From NCBI RefSeq assembly GCF_036016755.1, contig NZ_JAYXIH010000020.1, positions 1 to 64,000 on the forward strand: DNA of 64,000 nt. Direction: 5' to 3'. Below the pieces are notes generated by a model. That model was not told the origin of the DNA, ran no database searches, and saw only the letters and a program-made list of their open reading frames with translations. A program made the position numbers and the translations under genes. Positions 8,551 to 16,821 of the stretch are shown one piece after another; the stretch's first letter is position 1, and every line of letters begins with the position of its first letter. The DNA comes from Aurantimonas coralicida_A. GTDB lineage: Bacteria > Pseudomonadota > Alphaproteobacteria > Rhizobiales > Rhizobiaceae.

Positions 8551-9234
8551 TCAGACCACGGTCACCTTGAGATCGCCGATCCCGTCGATGTGGCCTTCGA
8601 GCACGTCGCCGCGACTGACGGCACCGACGCCGGCCGGCGTGCCGGTCATGATGACGTCGCCGGGCGCCAGCCGGAACAGGCCGGAGAGGTAGGAGATCGA
8701 CTCGGCCACCTTCCAGATCATCTGGTTGAGGTCGCCGCTCTGGCGCGTCTCGCCATTGACCTTCAGCCAGATCGCGCCCGCATCCGGATGGCCGATCTCG
8801 GAGGCCGGCGCCACCGGAGAGACCGGCGCGGAGTCCTCGAACGCCTTACCAACTTCCCATGGCCGGCCCAGCTTCTTGGCCACGCCCTGCAAGTCGCGCC
8901 GGGTCATGTCGAGACCGACCGCGTAGCCATACACGTGCGACAGCGCGTCCTCGACCGGGATCTCCTCGCCGCCCTTGCCGAGACAGACGACGAGTTCGAT
9001 CTCGTGATGCACGTCGGAGCTCTTGCCGGGATAGGGGAAGGTATCGCCAGTGGTCAGGTTGTCAGGATTTTTCTGGAAGAAGAATGGCTCTTCCTTGTTG
9101 GGGTCATGCCCCATCTCGATCGCATGGTCGGCGTAGTTGCGGCCGACGCAATAGACCCGCCGGACAGGAAACGTATCGGCGGAGCCGCGGACCGGAAGCG
9201 CCGGGATCGCGGCGGGCGTGAAGACGTGGGACAT
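8551..9234 (-). CDS. Fumarylacetoacetate hydrolase family protein (fumarylpyruvate-hydrolase-like)
   Basis: A 227-residue FAH-fold protein. FPVRRVYCVGRNYADHAIEMG and FFFQKNPDNLT are typical of the fumarylpyruvate hydrolase (NagK) branch; HHEIELVVCLGKGG holds the metal-binding Glu pair, and MTGTPAGVG is the conserved C-terminal signature. Family members cleave C-C bonds of beta-diketo acids or act as decarboxylases/tautomerases, using Mg2+. It is the last gene of an operon behind a NitT/TauT-type importer, so it likely processes the imported acid or a ring-cleavage product of it. No dioxygenase gene is seen nearby, so an aromatic pathway is not shown. Confidence 0.85.
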   Translation of the reverse strand: MSHVFTPAAIPALPVRGSADTFPVRRVYCVGRNYADHAIEMGHDPNKEEPFFFQKNPDNLTTGDTFPYPGKSSDVHHEIELVVCLGKGGEEIPVEDALSHVYGYAVGLDMTRRDLQGVAKKLGRPWEVGKAFEDSAPVSPVAPASEIGHPDAGAIWLKVNGETRQSGDLNQMIWKVAESISYLSGLFRLAPGDVIMTGTPAGVGAVSRGDVLEGHIDGIGDLKVTVV

Positions 9235-9266
9235 GGGCGATTTTCCTTGATTGAGGTGGATTGGGG

Positions 9267-10022
9267 TTAGCCGCGGCTGGCGGCATAGAAGTCGACGCGC
9301 CGCTCCAGCCAGGCGAGGCTTTCCGCCAGGATGAAGGCGAGCGCAAACAGGACCAGCAGCGCGGCCCAGAAATGCTCCATCAGGAAGCGCGAGCCGTATA
9401 GCTTGAACAGCGCGCCGAAGCCGACGATCGAGACCAGGAGTTGACCGATGATGACGCCCTTGACGGCGCGGATCACGCCGAGACGAATGCCGGCGAGGAT
9501 TTCCGGCAGCGCCGCCCAGATGTAGATGCGCCGGAACGCCTGCCAGCGGCTGGCGCCGAAGACATGCGCCATCTCGACGAGCGACGGCGAGATAGACCGC
9601 ACGCCTGCCCGCGAATCGAGGACGATGATCCAGATCGCGAACAAGACGACGGTGAGGATGATGGTCGTCTGGCCGAGACCGAACAGCACCATGATCACCG
9701 GCACCAGCGCGGTCAGCGGCGCCGACAGGAAGAGGTTGACCCAGGGCAGAAAGATCCGGTCGGCGATCACCGACCGGCCCATCAGGATGCCGAGCGGCAC
9801 GCCGACCACGATCGCGATCACATTGCCGACGACGAAGGCATAGGCGGTCACGCCGAGCGCCGACATGAAGGTCCGGGTCGGCACGATCTCGACGAGTGTG
9901 ACGAGGACGGCCGATAGCGGCGGCAGCAGAATGGTGACCTCGAGCTGGCCGACGATTTCCCACAGGATGGCCCAGAGGATGAGGGAGCCGACCATGGGGA
10001 TGCGATGTCCGAAGATGATCAT
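9267..10022 (-). CDS. ABC transporter permease, NitT/TauT (SsuC-like) family
   Basis: 251 residues, six predicted membrane helices, and the coupling-helix motif EMAHVFGASRWQAFRRIYIWAALPEILAGIRLG typical of BPD_transp_1 permeases of the nitrate/taurine class. It is the second of two permeases in this operon and should pair with the one at 10831-11691 as a heterodimer. Starts eight bases after the ATPase stop codon; the FAH gene follows after about 30 bases. Confidence 0.88.
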   Translation of the reverse strand: MIIFGHRIPMVGSLILWAILWEIVGQLEVTILLPPLSAVLVTLVEIVPTRTFMSALGVTAYAFVVGNVIAIVVGVPLGILMGRSVIADRIFLPWVNLFLSAPLTALVPVIMVLFGLGQTTIILTVVLFAIWIIVLDSRAGVRSISPSLVEMAHVFGASRWQAFRRIYIWAALPEILAGIRLGVIRAVKGVIIGQLLVSIVGFGALFKLYGSRFLMEHFWAALLVLFALAFILAESLAWLERRVDFYAASRG

Positions 10023-10030
10023 GCCGCGCC

Positions 10031-10834
10031 TCAGTCCAGATAGGTCTTGAGCGACTGCCAGATGGCGTCGACCGTATCGAGATAGACCGGATGCCGGCGG
10101 ATCGCGTCGGCATCGCCGTCGCGATTGATGTCCGGCTCGATGATCTCGGCGATCCGGCCCGGCCGCGGCGACAACAGCACGATGCGATCGGAGACGTAGA
10201 CCGCCTCCTCGATCGAATGGGTGACAAAGATGAAGGTCTTCTTCTCGTTTGCGACGAGGGTCAGTAGGTCTTCCTGGAACTTGCGGCGGTTCTGTTCATC
10301 GACCGCCGAGAACGGCTCGTCCATCATCAGGACGTCGGCGTCGACCGACAGCGCCCGGGCGAGACCGACCCGCTGGCGCATGCCGCCGGACAGCTCATGC
10401 GGATAGCGCTCCTCGAAGCCGCCGAGACCCACCTGGGCGATGTATTTGCGGGATATCTCCTCGCGCTCGGCCTTCGGCGTGCCGCGCAGTTCCAGCCCGA
10501 ATGCGACGTTCCGCAGCACCGTCGCCCAAGGCATCAGCGCGAAGTCCTGGAACACGAAGGCGCGCTCGGGACCGGGTCCGGCGACCGGCTTGCCGTTGAC
10601 CAGCACTTCGCCCGAGGTCGCCGGCAGCAGGCCGGCGATGATCTTCAAAAGCGTGGTTTTGCCGCAGCCGGACGGGCCAAGCAGCGAGGTCAACTGGCCG
10701 CGCGGAAAATCGACACTGACGTTTTCGAGCGCCTGAACACCGCCAGGATAGAGTTTGCTGACATTGCGGACAGCGACGACGGAATCGGTGACAGGCGACG
10801 GAGCGGCGAAGGCAAGGGGAGCGATGGCGTTCAC
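10031..10834 (-). CDS. ABC transporter ATP-binding protein, NitT/TauT family
   Basis: 267 residues with Walker A (GPSGCGKTT), Q-loop (VFQDFALMPW), signature LSGGMRQRVGLARAL, Walker B (VLMMDEPF) followed by the Asp loop SAVDEQNRR, and the switch His (VTHSIEEAVY). All ATPase residues are present. The start is a GTG at 10834 whose GTGA overlaps the stop of the upstream permease, the usual sign of coupled translation. Energises import of the ligand carried by the binding protein at 11702-12691. Confidence 0.9.
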   Translation of the reverse strand: MNAIAPLAFAAPSPVTDSVVAVRNVSKLYPGGVQALENVSVDFPRGQLTSLLGPSGCGKTTLLKIIAGLLPATSGEVLVNGKPVAGPGPERAFVFQDFALMPWATVLRNVAFGLELRGTPKAEREEISRKYIAQVGLGGFEERYPHELSGGMRQRVGLARALSVDADVLMMDEPFSAVDEQNRRKFQEDLLTLVANEKKTFIFVTHSIEEAVYVSDRIVLLSPRPGRIAEIIEPDINRDGDADAIRRHPVYLDTVDAIWQSLKTYLD

Positions 10835-11691
10835 GAAATGGCTCGCTTCTCGGGTCTGAAGATCGTGACCTCGACGCGCTCGATCAGTTCGATGAACAGC
10901 ACGGAAAACACGATGATGGACAGGATCGCGGCGTACATGCCGGGATAGTTCGCGATGGAGCGGTTGTAGGTGATCAGATCGCCGACCCCGGTTGGCGTGA
11001 TCAGCAGTTCGGCGAGGATCGCGCCAATGAAGCCCGAGGCGGCACCGAGCCGAAGCCCGGCGAAGATGACAGGGCTGGCCGCCGGCAGGATGATCCGCGT
11101 GATCACCTTCCACCGGGGCGCGAGAAACGAGCGCCCCATCTCGACGAGCGATGCGGGCGTATGACGGACCGCGGCGTAGGAGTTCAGTACGATCACCGGC
11201 ATCGCCATGATGCAGACGACGATGGTCTTCGACGTCAGTCCGATGCCGTAGGAGAACACGATCAGCGGGATGAGCGCGGCGAGCGGCGCGGCCTGCGCGA
11301 CAATAAAGATCGGTGAGGCCACCCACTCGGCCTTGGAATTGAGGCCCATGGCGACCCCGATCGCAACGCCGAAGATGGCCGAAATGACAAGACCGAGGAT
11401 CAGCGGCTGCAGGGTGATCGAGAAGGCCACGATCAGCGAACCGTCGGCCAGCATCTCCCACAGCGCGGCCATCGTTTCGGTAAAGGTCGGAAAAGCCGGG
11501 CTGATCGGCACCAGGCCGGCCCATTGCCAGGCGACACAGAACACGATCACCGAGAGGACCCGCAGGGTTAGCGGATGGGTCAGGAACGTGAATGCCGCAT
11601 TGGGCTGCCGGTCACGGAGGGCGGACGGCTGCCCGCCCATTCCGTAGGGCAGGAACCGGGAGAGGCGGAGCCCGGCAGGCTCCGCCTCCAT
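10831..11691 (-). CDS. ABC transporter permease, NitT/TauT family
   Basis: About 286 residues. After a hydrophilic N-terminus come six membrane helices and the EAA-like loop VEMGRSFLAPRWKVITRIILPAASPVIFAGLRLG. The ATG at 11691 lies ten bases after the stop of the binding protein gene; a longer frame (to 11742) would run into that gene. Partner permease is at 9267-10022, so the importer is binding protein, two different permeases, one ATPase. Confidence 0.86.
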   Translation of the reverse strand: MEAEPAGLRLSRFLPYGMGGQPSALRDRQPNAAFTFLTHPLTLRVLSVIVFCVAWQWAGLVPISPAFPTFTETMAALWEMLADGSLIVAFSITLQPLILGLVISAIFGVAIGVAMGLNSKAEWVASPIFIVAQAAPLAALIPLIVFSYGIGLTSKTIVVCIMAMPVIVLNSYAAVRHTPASLVEMGRSFLAPRWKVITRIILPAASPVIFAGLRLGAASGFIGAILAELLITPTGVGDLITYNRSIANYPGMYAAILSIIVFSVLFIELIERVEVTIFRPEKRAIS

Positions 11692-11701
11692 GTCGTGATG
11701 C

Positions 11702-12691
11702 TCAGCCACCGAGCTTCTGCTCCGCCCGCTGCAGCGGGCCAAGGTCCCAGAAATCCTCGACCTTCAGTGTGTCGGCTGGGCCATCGAGCTGGCCGGCCTT
11801 GGTGTAGAAGTCGAAATCGGCCTTGGCCGTGTCCATGCCGCCCTTGGGGTCGAACAGCTCGTTTTCGACGCCCTCAGTATAGAATGGCGTAACTTCGTCG
11901 AGAATTTCCTGCGGCTGATCGGAGAGCAGGTCGCGCTTGGCCCGCTCGGTTTCGATGATCGAAGGATCCTCGTTCATCTCCTTCCAAAGGCCCAGCAACT
12001 CCTCGACCAGGAGGTCAGCCTGTTCCGGATTGGCGGTGAGCCATTCCTGCGAGGCGAAGATCAGTTCGTCACTCGGCTTGGCGTCGAGGCCCGGCAGTAC
12101 CTGGAACTTGTCGCCGGCCTTTGCCATCAGGATGTTCTTGTTGGCGAGATCGACGATGGTGGCGTTGATCGTACCGTTCATCATCGCGATGATGCGGTTT
12201 TCCGACCCGGGCACGTAATTGCGCTGGCCGAATTCGATCCCTTCCCGCTCGGCGATGATGTTGCCGATCGCCTCGGTGCCGGTGCCGCGCGCATGAAAGG
12301 TGAACGGCTGGCCGTCGAGATCCTTCCAGCTCTTGTATTCATTCGACGCGACCGGGAAGAATACCAGCCGCGACATCTGGAAGACGGCGCGCAGCGGCAC
12401 CTTGGCCTTCTGGATGATCGTGTAGGGCGTGCCGACGCCGATATCGGCCTGACCGCTGACCAGTGCCTGGATCGCCAACTCCTCCTCGGCGAAAGACGTC
12501 AGCTCGTAGTCGAGGCCCTTTTCCTTGGCCCGGTCGAGCGCAACGAGAAATGCCAGCGTTTCCACCGACACCACATCGCCGAGCGCGACGCGGACCTTTT
12601 CCTGGGCGCTGACCGCCGGAATGCCGAAACCGATCGTCGCGGCGACGACGCCTGCGGCGAGCGTGCCTGTCATCTTAGTCCAAATTCGCAT
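11702..12691 (-). CDS. ABC transporter substrate-binding protein, NitT/TauT (NMT1-like) family
   Basis: 329 residues with a Sec signal peptide (MRIWTKMTGTLAAGVVAATIGFGIPAVSAQE, cleavage after AQ or SA). VALGDVVSVETLAFLVAL, ALVSGQADIGVGTPYTI and the HARGTGTEAIGNII region match periplasmic proteins of the nitrate/taurine/HMP-precursor class. The ATG at 12691 has GGAGG nicely placed. First gene of the operon, divergent from the GntR gene with a palindrome in between. Ligand unknown: sulfonate, pyrimidine or carboxylate are all possible; the associated enzymes favour a carboxylic acid. Confidence 0.85.
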   Translation of the reverse strand: MRIWTKMTGTLAAGVVAATIGFGIPAVSAQEKVRVALGDVVSVETLAFLVALDRAKEKGLDYELTSFAEEELAIQALVSGQADIGVGTPYTIIQKAKVPLRAVFQMSRLVFFPVASNEYKSWKDLDGQPFTFHARGTGTEAIGNIIAEREGIEFGQRNYVPGSENRIIAMMNGTINATIVDLANKNILMAKAGDKFQVLPGLDAKPSDELIFASQEWLTANPEQADLLVEELLGLWKEMNEDPSIIETERAKRDLLSDQPQEILDEVTPFYTEGVENELFDPKGGMDTAKADFDFYTKAGQLDGPADTLKVEDFWDLGPLQRAEQKLGG

Positions 12692-12766
12692 TGTATCCTC
12701 CCAATTGGCTTGTTTTGGTTGCTGCCGATAATGTGCCGCACCGGCCACTGACGGGCCAATCCCTTG

Positions 12767-12781
12767 CCAATACCCGATTGG
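12767..12781. promoter_or_regulatory. Putative GntR operator CCAAT-N5-ATTGG
   Basis: Perfect 5-5-5 palindrome (CCAAT ACCCG ATTGG) in the divergent promoter region between the ABC operon and the GntR gene. The same half-sites with the same 5-base spacing return at 13623-13637 just after the GntR gene. Two copies flanking a regulator gene are good reason to think that regulator binds them. Confidence 0.6.
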
Positions 12782-12799
12782 TTAAGGCATAAGGGCCGG

Positions 12800-13573
12800 A
12801 TGATCAAGCTGAACCATGCTGACCAAATGCGGAATCTGACGAAAGCCGAGATCGCCGGGCCGGGCGACGTCGACCGGGACCGGATCGACCGCAATGGCGG
12901 CGAGAGCGCCCTGGTGCAGCTTCGCGCCTATCTCGCGCAGAAGGAGTTCGCGCTGAACACCCGGCTGCCGCCGGAGCGCGAACTGGCGGAAATGATCGGC
13001 GTGTCACGCGGCGACCTCCGCAAGGCGCTTGCGGTGCTGGAGGAACACGGCGAGCTCTGGCGCCATGTCGGCAAGGGCACCTTCGTCGGTGCGCGCCCGG
13101 TCGCCGAGCTGGCCTCCGTCGCAATGATCGCCGATCAGACCAGCCCCGCCGAAGTGATGCGGGCGCGCCTGGTGATCGAACCGGAACTGGCGCGCGAGGC
13201 GGCGTTGCACGCCACCATCGACGACATCCGGGCGCTGCGGCTCTGCGTTTCCAGCGCCCGCCAGGCAGAGACCTGGCGGCAATATGAAAACTGGGACAAC
13301 CGGCTTCACCGCACCATCGCGGAGGCCGGCAAGAATGCCCTGCTTCTTGCGATTTTCGACACGATCAACGCCGTCCGGCGCACCGTCGTCTGGGGCCGGT
13401 TGCGAACCGAGCTGCCACAGCCGCCAGTCGATCATCACAGCTTCGAAGAACATGATCTGATCGTCGATGCGATCGAGGAGCGCAATCTCGGCGCCGCGGC
13501 CACGCGAATGCGTTTGCACCTCCAGCAGGTCCAGACCCATCTGATCGCCCGCCACCAGTCGGCGGCGGAATAG
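12800..13573 (+). CDS. GntR family transcriptional regulator (FadR/FCD type)
   Basis: About 257 residues. The N-terminal winged helix (about residues 35-100) has TRLPPERELAEMIGVSRGDLRKALAVLEEHGELWRHVGKGTFV; the C-terminal FCD-like helical domain has EVMRARLVIEPELAREAALHAT and pairs of His/Asp/Glu that bind metal or ligand. Divergent from the ABC operon and most likely its repressor. I prefer the ATG at 12800, which leaves the palindrome at 12767-12781 outside the gene; a TTG at 12764 and an ATG at 12827 are alternatives. Confidence 0.85.
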   Translation: MIKLNHADQMRNLTKAEIAGPGDVDRDRIDRNGGESALVQLRAYLAQKEFALNTRLPPERELAEMIGVSRGDLRKALAVLEEHGELWRHVGKGTFVGARPVAELASVAMIADQTSPAEVMRARLVIEPELAREAALHATIDDIRALRLCVSSARQAETWRQYENWDNRLHRTIAEAGKNALLLAIFDTINAVRRTVVWGRLRTELPQPPVDHHSFEEHDLIVDAIEERNLGAAATRMRLHLQQVQTHLIARHQSAAE

Positions 13574-13620
13574 TTGCGAGAAGCGGCGAACTCCGAGGCG
13601 GATTTGTTCTGCACTGCGAA

Positions 13621-13639
13621 AACCAATCCGGCATTGGTT
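13621..13639. promoter_or_regulatory. Second palindrome AACCAAT-N5-ATTGGTT
   Basis: Perfect 7-5-7 palindrome in the gap between the convergent GntR and nadD genes. Its core equals the site at 12767-12781. Being downstream, it could serve DNA looping by the regulator, or double as a small 3' hairpin. A C-run (13643-13650) follows. Confidence 0.55.
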
Positions 13640-13712
13640 ATGCCCCCCCCCTGGAGAATTGTCTCGCGAGCAACAGCCGAAAAACACATCGTATCTGCTC
13701 CGATGACGGCGC

Positions 13713-14363
13713 CTACCCTCCCCCGCCGATGCTTCTGAGGACGGTCGACGACACCGGGGAACGCGGACCGTGCAGGAAAACCCAAGCCGGTGGCTCGCGA
13801 AACGGCAGGGCCGCGGCATGTCGCTCGGCCAACCGGGCATAGGCAAAGGCCTGCGCCATGGGGGCCGACAGAACCGATAATGTCGATCCTGGCCGGTCGA
13901 CCACCGCGATGGGAAACGTCGCGACGATTCGCCGCCAATCCTGCCAGCGATGGAAGGAGGCGAGGCTATCTGCGCCCATGATCCAGACGAAGTGAATGCC
14001 CGGGCGTTTTCGACGCAAGAGCGCCAGCGTATCGGCGGTGTAACGGATGCGATGCGCCGCCTCGAAGGCGGTGACATCGTCGCGCGGTCCGCTGGCGAGC
14101 GCCTTGACGGTCCCCAGCCTTTCGCGGAGCGGGCGCAGATGGCCATTGTCCTTGAGCGGATTGCCGGGTGTAACCATCCACCAGATGCGATCAAGACGCA
14201 GTCGCCGCCGGGCGATCTCGGCGACCAGACGATGGCCCTGATGCGGCGGATTGAACGAGCCGCCGAACAACCCGACGACCATGCCTGGCTCTGTGTGGGG
14301 CATGGCGAGCGCCGCCGGATCGATACCGTCGGGCCAGCCGGCTTTCATGTCGGACTGCGTCAC
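13713..14363 (-). CDS. nadD: Nicotinate-nucleotide adenylyltransferase
   Basis: 216 residues. Transfers AMP from ATP to nicotinate mononucleotide in NAD synthesis. GLFGGSFNPPHQGHRLVAE is the nucleotide-binding signature, WWMVTPGNPLK and FVWIMGADSLASFHRWQDW are family motifs, and SSTVLRS near the end is the ISSTxIR-like ATP-binding site. The GTG start at 14363 overlaps the proA stop by GTGA. An ATG at 14348 is possible. The usual next genes, rsfS and rlmH, are absent here; a GntR gene faces it instead. Confidence 0.93.
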   Translation of the reverse strand: MTQSDMKAGWPDGIDPAALAMPHTEPGMVVGLFGGSFNPPHQGHRLVAEIARRRLRLDRIWWMVTPGNPLKDNGHLRPLRERLGTVKALASGPRDDVTAFEAAHRIRYTADTLALLRRKRPGIHFVWIMGADSLASFHRWQDWRRIVATFPIAVVDRPGSTLSVLSAPMAQAFAYARLAERHAAALPFREPPAWVFLHGPRSPVSSTVLRSIGGGG

Positions 14364-15643
14364 GTGCGGGTCTGGCCGGTCCCGCGGACGCGGTAGTTGA
14401 AGCTCGTCAGCTGCTCGACGCCGACCGGCCCGCGCGCATGCATCTTGCCGGTGGCGATGCCGATTTCCGCGCCCATGCCGAATTCGCCGCCATCGGCGAA
14501 CTGGGTCGAGGCGTTGTGCAGGAGGATGGCGGAATCGATGCCGGCGAAGAACGTCGCCGCCACAGCCTCGTCGGCGGTCACGATCGCCTCGGTGTGGTGG
14601 GACGAATGCCGCTCGATATGGGCAATGGCCCCGTCGACGCCGTCGACCAGTGCGACCGAGATGATTGCATCCAGATATTCGGTGTCGAAATCCTCCTCGC
14701 TCGCGGGCTCGGCGGTCGGATAGCGCTGACGCACCTCGTCGGTCGCCCGGATTTCGCAGCCCGCAGTCCGCAACGCCTCGAGGATCGGCAGGAGCTGGGT
14801 GCTCGCCGCCGCGCGGTCGACCAGCAGCGTTTCGGCCGACCCGCAGATGCCGGTGCGCCGCATCTTCGAATTGACGACGACATTGACGGCCATGTCGAGA
14901 TCGACGGCTGCGTCGACATAGACGTGACAGATACCTTCCAGATGGGCGAAGACCGGCACCCGCGCCTCGTCCTGGACGCGGGCGACGAGCGAACGCCCAC
15001 CACGCGGCACGATGACGTCAATGGCACCGTCAAGGCCCTTCAGCATCGCACCGACGGCAGCCCGGTCGGTCGAGGGTACGATCTGGATCGCGTCCTCCGG
15101 CAGGCCGGCCTGGGCGAGCCCGGCGGCCAGCGCGGCATGGATCGCGGCCGAGGACCTGGCCGAGTCCGAACCGCCGCGCAGGATGACCGCATTGCCAGAT
15201 TTCAGACACAGGGCTCCCGCGTCGGCGGTGACGTTCGGCCGGCTCTCATAGATGACGCCGACGACGCCGAGCGGTGTCCGCACCCGCTCGATCTGGAGAC
15301 CGTTGGGCCGCTCCCACGCGGCGATGGTCGCACCGACGGGGTCCGGCAGCGCGGCGACGGCGCGGATACCGTCGGCGATCGCGCCGATGCGCGCCGCGTC
15401 CAGTGTCAGCCGGTCGATGAAGGACGCGGCCATGCCGCTTTGCTTCGCCCGCTCGATATCGGCACGGTTTTCAGCGAGGATCGTCTCTCCCGCTTGCAGG
15501 ATCGCATCCGCCATCGCCTCCAGCGCGGCGTTCTTCGCCTCCGCCGGTGCCAGGGCAAGGCTCCGCGCGGCACGGCGCGCGCGCTGGCCGATCGCGGCCA
15601 TCAGCGCCTCGATCGAGCCGGCCTCCGTTGCACTGTCGAGCAT
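14360..15643 (-). CDS. proA: Glutamate-5-semialdehyde dehydrogenase (gamma-glutamyl phosphate reductase)
   Basis: About 427 residues, normal length. Second step of proline synthesis: NADPH-dependent reduction of gamma-glutamyl phosphate. VGVIYESRPNVTADAGALCLKSGNAVILRGGSD and NSKMRRTGICGSAETLLVD, with the catalytic Cys, are diagnostic. The ATG at 15643 has a GAGG binding site; a GTG at 15673 that overlaps the proB stop by GTGA is the alternative but lacks such a site. Lies between proB and nadD. Confidence 0.95.
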   Translation of the reverse strand: MLDSATEAGSIEALMAAIGQRARRAARSLALAPAEAKNAALEAMADAILQAGETILAENRADIERAKQSGMAASFIDRLTLDAARIGAIADGIRAVAALPDPVGATIAAWERPNGLQIERVRTPLGVVGVIYESRPNVTADAGALCLKSGNAVILRGGSDSARSSAAIHAALAAGLAQAGLPEDAIQIVPSTDRAAVGAMLKGLDGAIDVIVPRGGRSLVARVQDEARVPVFAHLEGICHVYVDAAVDLDMAVNVVVNSKMRRTGICGSAETLLVDRAAASTQLLPILEALRTAGCEIRATDEVRQRYPTAEPASEEDFDTEYLDAIISVALVDGVDGAIAHIERHSSHHTEAIVTADEAVAATFFAGIDSAILLHNASTQFADGGEFGMGAEIGIATGKMHARGPVGVEQLTSFNYRVRGTGQTRT

Positions 15644-15669
15644 CTCCACCTCTCCGCTTTCCGTCCTGC

Positions 15670-16821
15670 TCACGCGATGCGCAGGGATTCATCGGCCGGT
15701 TCCGCCGCCGCTTCCATCACCAAATCGTCGCGATGGATCATCGCCGTGCGCCCCTCGTAGCCGAGCACTGCCGCCACCTCCGCCGACCGCAACCCGGCTA
15801 TCCGCCGCGCGTCCACGGCATCGTAGGCGACAAGGCCGCGCGCGATCCTGCGGCCGTCAGGTCCGGTGACCGCTATCGTGTCGCCGCGCCGGAACTCGCC
15901 ATCGACGGAAACGATTCCGGCCGGCAGCAGGCTCTTGCCGGCGCACAGCGCCTTGACCGCGCCAGCATCCACGACGAGCCCGCCAGCGGAGCCGAGATGC
16001 CCGGCGATCCAGCGCTTGCGCGCCGTAACCGGATTGCCTGCGGCGCGAAACAGCGTCGCGCGTTCGCCGCGCTCGATGGCGCTGAGCGGAAACAGCCGGT
16101 CTCCCGCCGTGATGATCATCGCGGCGCCCGATCCGGTGGCGATCTTGCCTGCATCGATCTTGGTCTTCATGCCGCCGCGCGACAGCTCCGACCCGGCCGC
16201 GCCCGCCATCGCCTCGATGTCCGGCGTAATCCGCTCGACCAACGGGATATGCCGCGCCGCCGGATCGAGGGCGGGCGGCGCCGTGTAAAGACCATCGACG
16301 TCGGAGAGGAGAATCAGCAGATCGGCGCCCATCATCGTCGCGACGCGGGCCGCCAGACGGTCATTGTCGCCATAGCGGATTTCGGATGTGGCGACGGTGT
16401 CGTTCTCGTTGATGACCGGCAGCGCGCCGAAGCCGAGCAATGTCGAGATCGTCGCGCGGGCGTTGAGATAGCGCCGGCGTTCCTCGGTGTCGCCGAGGGT
16501 CAGCAGGATCTGCCCGGTCTCGATGCCGTGGCGGCCGAGAATCTCCGAATAAGTCCGCGACAGGGCGATCTGCCCGACGGCCGCGGCCGCCTGGCTTTCC
16601 TCGAGCCGCAGCGGTCCGGCGGGCATCTTCAGGAGCTTGCGGCCGAGCGCGATGGCGCCGGAGGAGACGACGAGGATCTGACGCCCCTCGCCGCTCAGTC
16701 GGGCGATATCCTCGCCGAGCGATTCCAGCCAAGTCCGCTTCAACCCGCTTTGAGGATCAACCAGAAGCGAGGAGCCGATCTTGACGACGATGCGGGCGTA
16801 GCCATCGAGCAGGTCCGTCAT
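15670..16821 (-). CDS. proB: Glutamate 5-kinase with PUA domain
   Basis: About 383 residues. Phosphorylates glutamate, the committed and normally proline-inhibited step of proline synthesis. The amino-acid kinase domain (about residues 8-255) has VVKIGSSLL, VVSSGAIALG, INENDTVA and SRGGMKTKIDAGKIA; the C-terminal PUA domain (about 280-365) has ARRIAGLRSAEVAAVLGYEG. The ATG at 16821 touches the obgE stop, with GGAGG just before; a GTG at 16824 is equally possible. Confidence 0.95.
   Translation of the reverse strand: MTDLLDGYARIVVKIGSSLLVDPQSGLKRTWLESLGEDIARLSGEGRQILVVSSGAIALGRKLLKMPAGPLRLEESQAAAAVGQIALSRTYSEILGRHGIETGQILLTLGDTEERRRYLNARATISTLLGFGALPVINENDTVATSEIRYGDNDRLAARVATMMGADLLILLSDVDGLYTAPPALDPAARHIPLVERITPDIEAMAGAAGSELSRGGMKTKIDAGKIATGSGAAMIITAGDRLFPLSAIERGERATLFRAAGNPVTARKRWIAGHLGSAGGLVVDAGAVKALCAGKSLLPAGIVSVDGEFRRGDTIAVTGPDGRRIARGLVAYDAVDARRIAGLRSAEVAAVLGYEGRTAMIHRDDLVMEAAAEPADESLRIA

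Noticed and set aside
13643..13650. Run of eight C bases as a phase-variable tract
   Set aside because: Lies between convergent genes, not in a coding region or promoter, so switching would have no clear effect.
14438..15760. Open frame of 440 codons on the + strand opposite proA
   Set aside because: Antisense shadow of proA; composition unlike a real protein.
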